From NCBI GenBank assembly GCA_030840615.1, contig JAVEEE010000450.1, forward strand, positions 1-11,500: DNA of 11,500 nt. The letters are read 5' to 3'. The translations under genes and the position numbers were made by a program. The number at the start of each line of letters is the position of its first letter. Within the stretch, counting starts at the first letter, position 1. The notes under the pieces are model-generated. The model saw only the letters and a program-made list of their open reading frames with translations, was not told where the DNA came from and made no database searches. Shown here in pieces: positions 6,178 to 11,500 of the stretch. This DNA is from Frankiaceae bacterium. GTDB taxonomy: Bacteria > Actinomycetota > Actinomycetes > JAFAQI01.

Positions 6178-6884
6178 AGGTCGTCCCGGCCCTGCCTGCT
6201 GGCGCGGGACCCGCCCTGCCTTCTGGCGCGGGATCCGCCCTGCCTTCTGGCGCGGGATCCGCGACGCGTCAGCTCGAAGAGCAGGGGCGCCACCGACAGG
6301 ACCACCACGCAGATCACCAGGACCTCAATGTGCCGGCGGACGAAATCGACGTTGCCGAGGCCGTGGCCGAGCAGGATCAGGCCCACGGTCCAGAGCAGCC
6401 CTCCGGCGACGTTCCAGATGGTGAACTGCCGCGCCGGCATGCCGACGGTCCCGGCCATCGGGTTGAGGAAGGTGCGGACCACCGGGACGAACCGGGCGAG
6501 CACGACAGCACGACCGGGACCGAACTGCTCGAAGACGTCGCGCGTCTTCTCGACGTACTCCGCCCGGAAGAACCGCGAGTCCGCCCGGCGGAACAGGGCC
6601 GGTCCGGCGCGTCGGCCGAGCTCGTAGCCCGTCTGCGCGCCGAGGATCGCACCGACCGGCGCGAGGACGAGCAGAGCGGCCAGCGACAGCGTGAAGCCCA
6701 GCGAGTTGTGCGCCACCGTCGCGTAGCCCGCGACGAACAGCAAGGAGTCGCCAGGAAGGAAGAAGCCGAGGAGAAGCCCGGTCTCGGCGAAGAGAATCAC
6801 GAGGACGCCCGCGACGCCCAGCACGTCGAGCAGGTGCTGAGCAGAGAGCGAGCCGAGGAGGGCAACCTGCACGGCGCCCGACAC
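6174..6884 (-). CDS. DedA family membrane protein
   Basis: This is a 236-residue inner-membrane protein of the DedA/SNARE-associated (VTT) family. Members are proposed lipid transporters or scramblases, and E. coli YqjA/YghB support proton-dependent envelope functions. The motif FAETGLLLGFFLPGDSLLF (32-50) and RFVPVVRTFLNPMAG (131-145) are diagnostic. E34, D46, R131 and R137 keep the same spacing as the functionally required E39, D51, R130 and R136 of E. coli YqjA (from memory of that literature). Membrane segments are likely near 18-42, 46-60, 64-86, 150-172 and 185-205. The GTG at 6884 is chosen; the GTG at 6872 would remove four residues and sits eight bases after TAGTGT, so it is an option. 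The C-terminus carries three GSRARRQG-type basic repeats from 24-bp DNA repeats. The gene is divergent from fba across 44 bases. Confidence 0.92.
   Translation of the reverse strand: MSGAVQVALLGSLSAQHLLDVLGVAGVLVILFAETGLLLGFFLPGDSLLFVAGYATVAHNSLGFTLSLAALLVLAPVGAILGAQTGYELGRRAGPALFRRADSRFFRAEYVEKTRDVFEQFGPGRAVVLARFVPVVRTFLNPMAGTVGMPARQFTIWNVAGGLLWTVGLILLGHGLGNVDFVRRHIEVLVICVVVLSVAPLLFELTRRGSRARRQGGSRARRQGGSRASRQGRDDL
6189..6260 (-). repeat. 3 x 24-bp in-frame tandem repeat at the dedA 3' end
   Basis: Units lie at 6189-6212, 6213-6236 and 6237-6260; the second and third are identical. Read on the minus strand each encodes GSRARRQG (GSRASRQG in the copy nearest the stop), residues 209-232. Each unit also holds an 11-base dyad, GCGGGACCCGC at 6204-6214 and GCGGGATCCGC at 6228-6238 and 6252-6262. 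The block is therefore three evenly spaced small palindromes just beyond the SDR stop. Confidence 0.95.
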
Positions 6885-6895
6885 TAGCGGGTGGG

Positions 6896-6901
6896 CATAC
6901 T
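6896..6901 (+). promoter_or_regulatory. -10-like hexamer for fba
   Basis: CATACT, one base from TATACT, lies in the 44-base spacer between dedA and fba. It would give a leader of about 20 bases containing the fba Shine-Dalgarno site. No clear -35 element is visible. Confidence 0.4.
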
Positions 6902-6915
6902 TCGATCGAGCGCAC

Positions 6916-6922
6916 GAAGGAG
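6916..6922 (+). promoter_or_regulatory. Strong Shine-Dalgarno site of fba
   Basis: GAAGGAG is placed six bases before ATG 6929. This fixes the fba start and contrasts with the leaderless-type starts of several neighbours. Confidence 0.85.
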
Positions 6923-6928
6923 CGAACG

Positions 6929-7954
6929 ATGCCGATCGCCAGTCCAGAGACCTACGCCGAGATGCTCGACCGGGCGAAGGCCGGAGGGTTCGCCTACCCC
7001 GCGATCAACGTGACGTCCTCACAGACGTTGAACGCGGCCATGCGTGGCTTCGCGGAAGCCGAGAGCGATGGCATCTGCCAGGTCTCGTGGGGCGGCGCAG
7101 AGTTCCTGTCGGGCGCGACCATCAAGAACATGGTGGACGGGGCGGTCGCCCTTGCCGAGTTCGCGCGTGTTGCCGCCAAGAACTACCCGGTCAACATCGC
7201 TCTCCACACCGACCACTGCCCGCCGGAGAAGCTCGACGGCTACATGCGGCCGCTGCTGCAGCTGTCGATCGAGCGCGCGCGTGCCGGCCAGGAACCGATC
7301 TTCCAGTCGCATATGTGGGACGGCTCCGGCATCGACCTCGAGGACAACCTCAAGATCGCCGACGAGCTCTTCCAGATGTCCATCGACGCCCACACCGTGC
7401 TCGAGCTGGAGATCGGCGTCGTCGGAGGCGAAGAGGACGGCATCTCCAATGAGATGAACGAGAAGCTCTACACCTCGCCGAAGGACATGGAGCGCGTCGC
7501 CGAGGTGCTCGGGGCACCGGGCGAACGCGGTCGTTACCTGCTGGCCGCGGTGTTCGGCAACGTGCACGGCGTCTACAAGCCCGGTGCTGTCAAGCTCAAG
7601 CCGTCGATCCTCAAGGACGGCCAGGAGCACGTCGGGAAGAAGCTCGGCAAGCCCAACCCGTTCTTCCTCGTCTTCCACGGCGGCAGCGGCTCCGCGCTCG
7701 AGGAGATCCAGGAGACTCTCGGCTACGGAGTCGTGAAGATGAACGTCGACACCGACACCCAGTACGCCTTCACCCGACCCGTGGCCGACCACATGTTCAA
7801 GAACTACGACGGGGTGCTGAAAGTCGACGCCGAGGTCGGCAACAAGAAGCTGTACGACCCGAGGTCTTACGGCAAGTCGGCCGAAGCCGGGATGGCCGCG
7901 CGGGTCGTCCAGGCCTGCCACGATCTGCGGAGCACCGGCCAGCGAATGCACTGA
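6929..7954 (+). CDS. fba: Class II fructose-1,6-bisphosphate aldolase
   Basis: This is a zinc-dependent cytoplasmic enzyme of 341 residues that reversibly cleaves fructose 1,6-bisphosphate to DHAP and glyceraldehyde 3-phosphate. The length matches actinobacterial class II type A enzymes. ALHTDHC (91-97) supplies catalytic D95 and zinc ligand H96. The other zinc ligands are H213 in NVHG and H250 in HGGSG. LELEIGVVGGEEDG (158-171) is the mobile Glu-rich loop, and NVDTDTQ (272-278) binds phosphate. All key residues are present. ATG 6929 is fixed by GAAGGAG six bases upstream. The gene is divergent from dedA, and only 33 bases separate it from the next gene on the same strand. I see no terminator there, so part of the downstream expression could come from fba read-through. 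Confidence 0.97.
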   Translation: MPIASPETYAEMLDRAKAGGFAYPAINVTSSQTLNAAMRGFAEAESDGICQVSWGGAEFLSGATIKNMVDGAVALAEFARVAAKNYPVNIALHTDHCPPEKLDGYMRPLLQLSIERARAGQEPIFQSHMWDGSGIDLEDNLKIADELFQMSIDAHTVLELEIGVVGGEEDGISNEMNEKLYTSPKDMERVAEVLGAPGERGRYLLAAVFGNVHGVYKPGAVKLKPSILKDGQEHVGKKLGKPNPFFLVFHGGSGSALEEIQETLGYGVVKMNVDTDTQYAFTRPVADHMFKNYDGVLKVDAEVGNKKLYDPRSYGKSAEAGMAARVVQACHDLRSTGQRMH

Positions 7955-7975
7955 CCGCGGAGCCCGGCGTAGGTG

Positions 7976-7981
7976 CATGCT
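7976..7981 (+). promoter_or_regulatory. -10-like hexamer before the sigma-like/TM gene
   Basis: CATGCT ends six bases before ATG 7988. It has A2 and T6 of TANNNT and the same spacing as at pyrE, the SDR gene and DUF3151. It supports 7988 over GTG 7973 as the start. Confidence 0.42.
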
Positions 7982-7987
7982 CGACGG

Positions 7988-9640
7988 ATGACCGAGCCGT
8001 CGGTTGCCACCGGGCGTGGGGACTACCTCCTGGGTCGTGCGGCGCTGCTGCTCCGGCTCGCCCATCAGCTGACCGGTGACCCCGGCGAGGCGCTGGCGCT
8101 CCTTTGCCGTGCCGCCGCGTCGGTCCCGACGCGGCGCCGGCAGAGCTCGGACCTAGACCTGCTCCTGACGACGGCGATCGTCCGGTCGACCATCCGCGGC
8201 GGTCATCCGGGGCCCGAGGAGCTCGCCATCCGCGCTGCCGATCGCCGCTCGACCGTCGTGCTGGCGTTCGGGCTGGGCTGGGACGCGGAGACGATCGCCG
8301 AGGTCCGTCGTACGACGCCCCGCCGGGTCCGCCGGGACGTCGCGGCCGCCCTCGCGCTGCGCACCGATGCGGGCTGGCGAGCCGTCCTCGCGGACCCGGC
8401 CTGGTCCCTGCCCGTGCCCGCGGACCTGCTCGACCGGGTCCGGGCGAGCCGGCGCGGCACGCGCAGCCGACGCCGCCGAACGGCGCTGGCGGTGTGTGCG
8501 GCGGCGACGGCCGTCGCCGGGGTGATCGTCGCGGTCGACCGGGTGGTGACCGCACCTCCACCTGCCCCGCCGACGGCACACGTGGCCGGGCTGCTCGACT
8601 GGCCGGCGCGTGGCGAGCTCATCCGGGACGAGTCGTTCATCCGTGCGGCGACCCTCAAGTGGCGTAGTGCCCGGACCCACTCGCCCGCCGGGAAGGTGTT
8701 CGTGCTCTACGCCGGCCGCGTCGGCGTCGGCCGCATCGCGGTGCTGCAGTCGTTGTTCCGCGAGGGCGGAAGCGAACCGGTCGGGATGGTCGCGGTGGTC
8801 GCCGACCACGACGTGTCCTTCCGGCACGCCCGGCTGCACCTCGACCTGGTATCGCCGCTGCTGCGGCTGCAGACACCGGCGCTCGCCATCCCCTACGACG
8901 GCAACCTCAACATCCCCGGGCTCGTTGCCGGACCGGGGTCACGGGTCGAGCAGCTGCTGGTCGCCCCGGACGTCGAGCGCGTGCAGGAACGAGATCTGCG
9001 CGGGCCGTTGCTCGACACCAGACCGCCGTTCGTCAGCCGCCCGTTGACGTTCGGGATGTCGGAGCCGTGGCTCGACCTGACCGGGACCGGTCCGAGCACG
9101 GCGGTGCGGCTGAGCCGGCCCGGGACCGTGCCGTTCACCGGCATCCTCACGGTCGGGGCGTTGCAGCCGTTGGAGATCGCCGCGACGGCCCCGTCACCGT
9201 TGCCCGCGTGGAGCGGTCTGCCTCGCAGTTTCCCGCCGTCGGCGTTGCGCGACGACGTGCTCTGGTGGTCCCAGGTGTGCGGGCTGCCGGCGCCGGCCGT
9301 GCAGCTCGTCTGGGTGGGTCGCATTCCGGCGTTCACGGCGCCGGTGCGGCTCGAGATCGTCCGCTGTCCCGGCGGCATCCTGAACGCCGAGTTCATCACC
9401 GGAGTCGCTGCGGGCACCCTCGCCATCGCACAGAAGACCGGCGACGCCGACGCCTACGCGGCGGAGCTCGTGCCGCCGACGCTCGGTCATTCCACGGTCC
9501 TCGTCGTGGGTTCGGCGCGCGTAGCCAGGATCGATGTCGGCGACGTGCGCACGGACGGTCGGGTCGCCGCGGTTCCGGTGGAACAGGCCGGACCTGTTCA
9601 CGTTGTGAGCGGCACCGGCACTCCCTTACGCGTGCGCTGA
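7988..9640 (+). CDS. Hypothetical protein: sigma-like N-terminus, one TM helix, large extracytoplasmic domain
   Basis: This protein has 550 residues and I do not recognise it as a whole. Residues 12-45 (DYLLGRAALLLRLAHQLTGDPGEALALLCRAAA) resemble ECF sigma region 2. Residues 87-125 (RSTVVLAFGLGWDAETIAEVRRTTPRRVRRDVAAALALR) resemble region 4, with its 'vLaf..gw...eIAe.....vrr....AL.lR' helix-turn-helix pattern. Both are degenerate and the acidic DxD/E core of region 2 is weak. A basic stretch (153-164) precedes a membrane helix (about 165-184) and a Pro/Ala linker (189-197), predicting the N-terminus inside and residues after 198 outside. The outer part is mostly strand-like, has only two cysteines (C431, C460, a possible disulfide) and no motif I know. 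ATG 7988 is favoured by the CATGCT hexamer; GTG 7973 would add five residues. The gene sits 33 bases after fba and 12 before DUF3151. The sigma resemblance is inference. Confidence 0.8.
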   Translation: MTEPSVATGRGDYLLGRAALLLRLAHQLTGDPGEALALLCRAAASVPTRRRQSSDLDLLLTTAIVRSTIRGGHPGPEELAIRAADRRSTVVLAFGLGWDAETIAEVRRTTPRRVRRDVAAALALRTDAGWRAVLADPAWSLPVPADLLDRVRASRRGTRSRRRRTALAVCAAATAVAGVIVAVDRVVTAPPPAPPTAHVAGLLDWPARGELIRDESFIRAATLKWRSARTHSPAGKVFVLYAGRVGVGRIAVLQSLFREGGSEPVGMVAVVADHDVSFRHARLHLDLVSPLLRLQTPALAIPYDGNLNIPGLVAGPGSRVEQLLVAPDVERVQERDLRGPLLDTRPPFVSRPLTFGMSEPWLDLTGTGPSTAVRLSRPGTVPFTGILTVGALQPLEIAATAPSPLPAWSGLPRSFPPSALRDDVLWWSQVCGLPAPAVQLVWVGRIPAFTAPVRLEIVRCPGGILNAEFITGVAAGTLAIAQKTGDADAYAAELVPPTLGHSTVLVVGSARVARIDVGDVRTDGRVAAVPVEQAGPVHVVSGTGTPLRVR

Positions 9641-9646
9641 CAAGAT
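9641..9646 (+). promoter_or_regulatory. -10-like hexamer of a leaderless DUF3151 promoter
   Basis: CAAGAT starts right after the TGA of the upstream gene and ends six bases before ATG 9653. No Shine-Dalgarno site is present. It agrees with TANNNT at A2 and T6, and no convincing -35 element is seen. Confidence 0.42.
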
Positions 9647-9652
9647 GGCCGC

Positions 9653-10087
9653 ATGTCTGCACCGATCGCGCCGGGCGACCCGTCGCGCAACCTGCTCGCC
9701 GGACCTCCTCCCACCCTGCTCCCGGATGAGCCGGCACCACGGTCGGCGTTGGAGCGCGGCGAGGACCCCGCAGCGGTCGCCGCCGGCTTCCCGGCGTCGT
9801 CGCTGCCATGGGCAGCGCTGGCGGACCGGGCGTTCGCCGCTGGCCGCGTCATCGAGTCCTATGCCTATGCGCGGGTGGGCTACCACCGCGGACTCGATGC
9901 CCTGCGGCGCAACGGCTGGAAGGGCCATGGCCCCGTCCCTTGGGTACACGAGCCGAACCGCGGCTTCCTGCGCTGCCTGCACGCCCTGGGACGCGCCGCT
10001 GCCGCGATAGGCGAGCGCGACGAGGCGGAGCGATGCGCGACGTTCCTCCGCGACAGCGATCCTGCGGTGCTCACCGAACTCGGGTAG
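9653..10087 (+). CDS. DUF3151 family protein
   Basis: This is a soluble protein of 144 residues. It matches the actinobacterial DUF3151 family: an N-terminal RNLLAGPPPTLLPDEP motif (12-27), a helical body with AFAAGRVIESYAYARVGYHRGLDALRRNGWKGHGPVPW (60-97) and NRGFLRCLHALGRAAAAIGERDEAERC (102-128). The body looks like a small all-helical, TPR-like repeat, an impression from the helix pattern only. The function is unknown. The gene is commonly found next to purA and fba in actinobacteria, as here, and the family is known from mycobacteria in the same neighbourhood. The start at ATG 9653 keeps the conserved N-terminal motif near the front. The spacer from the previous gene is 12 bases. The TAG stop is part of a TAGCCT hexamer that may be the purA -10 element. 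Confidence 0.92.
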   Translation: MSAPIAPGDPSRNLLAGPPPTLLPDEPAPRSALERGEDPAAVAAGFPASSLPWAALADRAFAAGRVIESYAYARVGYHRGLDALRRNGWKGHGPVPWVHEPNRGFLRCLHALGRAAAAIGERDEAERCATFLRDSDPAVLTELG

Positions 10088-10090
10088 CCT
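10085..10090 (+). promoter_or_regulatory. Candidate -10 hexamer for purA
   Basis: TAGCCT fits TANNNT and includes the DUF3151 stop codon. A start about seven bases downstream (near 10097) would place the hairpin at 10102-10130 at the very 5' end of a leader of roughly 75 bases. The -35 region is weak (CTGCGG at 10062-10067). Confidence 0.4.
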
Positions 10091-10101
10091 TCGATCGCAA
10101 G

Positions 10102-10130
10102 AGGCTCCGTCGCTGATTGCGTCGGAGCCT
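10102..10130 (+). other. Stem-loop in the DUF3151-purA spacer: terminator or purA leader hairpin
   Basis: Arms AGGCTCCGTCGC (10102-10113) and GCGTCGGAGCCT (10119-10130) pair perfectly except for one T-T mismatch, around the loop TGATT. The downstream sequence (TGGCGTTGTCC) has only a poor U-tract. It could be a weak actinobacterial terminator for DUF3151 or a structured 5' leader of purA. Confidence 0.7.
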
Positions 10131-10159
10131 TGGCGTTGTCCGCAGCGCCTTCGTCGTTC

Positions 10160-10166
10160 GAAAGGA
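10160..10166 (+). promoter_or_regulatory. Shine-Dalgarno site of purA
   Basis: GAAAGGA lies six bases before ATG 10173 and fixes the purA start. It implies that the purA mRNA has a real leader. Confidence 0.8.
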
Positions 10167-10172
10167 CGCCGT

Positions 10173-11456
10173 ATGCCGGCGATCGTGGTGCTCGGAGCCC
10201 AGTGGGGCGACGAGGGCAAGGGCAAGGCGACCGATCTGCTGGGGGAGCAGGTCGACTACGTCGTCAAGTACAACGGCGGCAACAACGCGGGGCACACGAT
10301 TGTGGTCGGCGGCGAGAAATACGCGTTGCACCTGCTGCCGTCCGGCGTGCTCAGCCCCGGTGTGGTGCCGATCATCGGCAACGGCGTCGTCGTAGACCTC
10401 GGCGTGCTGTTCGGCGAGATCGATGCGATCAATGCTCGCGGCGTCGACACGTCCAGGCTGCTGGTCTCGGCCAATGCCCACGTCATCACCGGCTACCACA
10501 CGACGATCGACAAGGTCGGCGAGCGCTTCCTCGGCGACGCGAAGATCGGGACAACCGGACGGGGAATCGGCCCGGCCTATGCCGACAAGATGTCGCGCCT
10601 CGGCGTACGAGCGCAGGACCTGTTCGACGAGAAGATCCTGCGGCAGAAGGTGGAAGGCGCGCTCGAGCTGAAGAACCAGCTGCTCGTGAAAGCCTTCAAC
10701 CGTAAGGCCCTGTCGACCGACGTCATCGTCGACGAGCTGTTGGGCCACGCCGAGCGACTGCGGCCGCTCGTCGCGGACACCTCTCTGCTGCTCACCCAGG
10801 CACTTGATGCCGGCAAGATCGTGCTGCTCGAAGGTGGTCAGGCGACGATGCTCGACGTCGACCACGGCACCTATCCGTTCGTCACGTCGTCCAACCCGAC
10901 GGCAGGCGGGGCGTGCACCGGCTCCGGCATCCCACCGACCCGCATCGACCGGGTGGCCGCGATCGTCAAGGCCTACACGACCCGGGTAGGCGAGGGCCCG
11001 TTCCCCACCGAGCTTCTTGATGCAGATGGCGAACGGCTTCGTACGCAGGGCGCCGAGTTCGGGACGACCACCGGGCGGCCACGACGGTGTGGCTGGTACG
11101 ACGCCGTCATCGCGCGTTACGCCGCACGGATCAACGGCGTCACGGACTTCGTCCTCACGAAGCTCGACGTGCTGACCGGGTTCGAGAAGATCCCGGTCTG
11201 TGTCGGCTACCACGTCGGCGACACGACCTATGACGAGATGCCGATGACCCAGACCGACTTCCATCACGCCGAGCCGGTCTACGAGGAGCTGCCGGGCTGG
11301 GACGAGGACATCACGGCCGCCCGATCCCTGGACGACCTGCCGAAGAACGCCCGCCGTTACATCGAGGCCCTCGAGTCGATGACGTCGGTTCCGATGTCGG
11401 TGATCGGGGTCGGGCCGGGTCGCGACGAGTCCATCGTCGTGCGGTCACTGGTGTGA
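10173..11456 (+). CDS. purA: Adenylosuccinate synthetase
   Basis: This cytoplasmic enzyme of 427 residues is complete and of normal family length. It joins IMP and aspartate with GTP to give adenylosuccinate, the first committed step to AMP. The phosphate-binding loop GAQWGDEGKGK (8-18) carries catalytic D13. NNAGHT (37-42) carries catalytic H41. GTTGRGIGPAYADK (126-139) binds IMP, and SSNPTAGGACTGSGIPP is the conserved switch region. C-terminal TKLDVLTG matches the guanine-binding motif. The start is set by GAAAGGA six bases upstream. It lies 85 bases after DUF3151, a spacer that holds a candidate promoter and a strong hairpin. The TGA overlaps a GTG (11453) that opens a frame running off the window, so a coupled downstream gene is possible. 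Confidence 0.97.
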   Translation: MPAIVVLGAQWGDEGKGKATDLLGEQVDYVVKYNGGNNAGHTIVVGGEKYALHLLPSGVLSPGVVPIIGNGVVVDLGVLFGEIDAINARGVDTSRLLVSANAHVITGYHTTIDKVGERFLGDAKIGTTGRGIGPAYADKMSRLGVRAQDLFDEKILRQKVEGALELKNQLLVKAFNRKALSTDVIVDELLGHAERLRPLVADTSLLLTQALDAGKIVLLEGGQATMLDVDHGTYPFVTSSNPTAGGACTGSGIPPTRIDRVAAIVKAYTTRVGEGPFPTELLDADGERLRTQGAEFGTTTGRPRRCGWYDAVIARYAARINGVTDFVLTKLDVLTGFEKIPVCVGYHVGDTTYDEMPMTQTDFHHAEPVYEELPGWDEDITAARSLDDLPKNARRYIEALESMTSVPMSVIGVGPGRDESIVVRSLV

Positions 11457-11500
11457 CCGTTGCGCCAGGCGACCGGTCGCTGCTCGGCCGTTGCGTCCGG
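11453..11500 (+). CDS. Possible start of a coupled downstream gene (partial)
   Basis: A GTG overlapping the purA TGA as GTGA opens a frame of 16 codons (MTVAPGDRSLLGRCVR) that is still open at the window edge. GTGA coupling is also used by the DUF3137-like/lemA pair. The fragment is too short to identify and does not look like the N-terminus of PurD. It may equally be an intergenic read-through frame. Confidence 0.3.
   Translation, partial: MTVAPGDRSLLGRCVR

Noticed and set aside
6189..6260. CRISPR-like array
   Set aside because: The units are directly adjacent with no spacers, only three copies, and in frame in dedA.
5490..6887. 465-residue plus-strand frame running through SDR and dedA
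   Set aside because: It is out of frame with SDR and antisense to dedA, and its composition is Arg/Gly/Glu-rich low complexity, as expected for a shadow frame.
7955..7987. Terminator after fba
   Set aside because: The 33-base spacer has no stem-loop I can support.
7019..8065. 348-residue minus-strand frame opposite fba
   Set aside because: fba is complete with all zinc ligands. The antisense frame shows no motif and no start signal.
10071..11267. 398-residue open frame on the minus strand opposite purA
   Set aside because: It overlaps a complete, motif-rich purA and has no recognisable domain.

Overview
The window looks like chromosomal DNA from a high-GC actinobacterium. The evidence is codon use strongly biased to G/C at third positions, frequent GTG starts, an HspR-type MerR regulator next to clpB, an actinobacterial-style pyrE and the linked set fba - DUF3151 - purA. 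I cannot assign a genus. The region is dense: no gene-free stretch exceeds about 60 bases, and I see no tRNA, rRNA, CRISPR array, insertion sequence or phage gene.

Layout. (1) Positions 1-3074: 3' part of hspR, followed closely by clpB, the end of a heat-shock operon whose promoter lies upstream of the window. (2) 3106-4962: pyrE, then a membrane-anchored DUF3137-like gene coupled by a GTGA overlap to a lemA-family gene. (3) 4929-5333, minus strand: a small zinc-ribbon-like protein whose 3' end overlaps lemA. It is divergent from an SDR oxidoreductase (5401-6177), which converges on a DedA-family membrane protein (6174-6884, minus) with overlapping stop codons. (4) 6929-7954: class II fructose-bisphosphate aldolase, divergent from dedA. 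(5) 7988-9640: a 550-residue protein with a degenerate ECF-sigma-like cytoplasmic part, one membrane segment and a large unrecognised extracytoplasmic part. (6) 9653-10087: DUF3151. (7) 10173-11456: purA, with a hairpin in its leader, and a possible coupled gene start at the right edge.

Most of this is core housekeeping: protein disaggregation, pyrimidine and purine synthesis, and glycolysis/gluconeogenesis. The accessory interest lies in four places. The first is the sigma-like/transmembrane fusion at 7988-9640. The second is that three unrelated proteins here (ClpB, LemA, DedA) end in short in-frame tandem DNA repeats. The third is a repeated geometry in which a -10-like hexamer lies exactly six bases before the start codon of four genes, as expected for leaderless mRNAs; fba and purA instead have strong Shine-Dalgarno sites. 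The fourth is the near-perfect hairpin ahead of purA. I did not find a defence system or a clearly new multi-gene system; the fusion protein is the best candidate for something undescribed.
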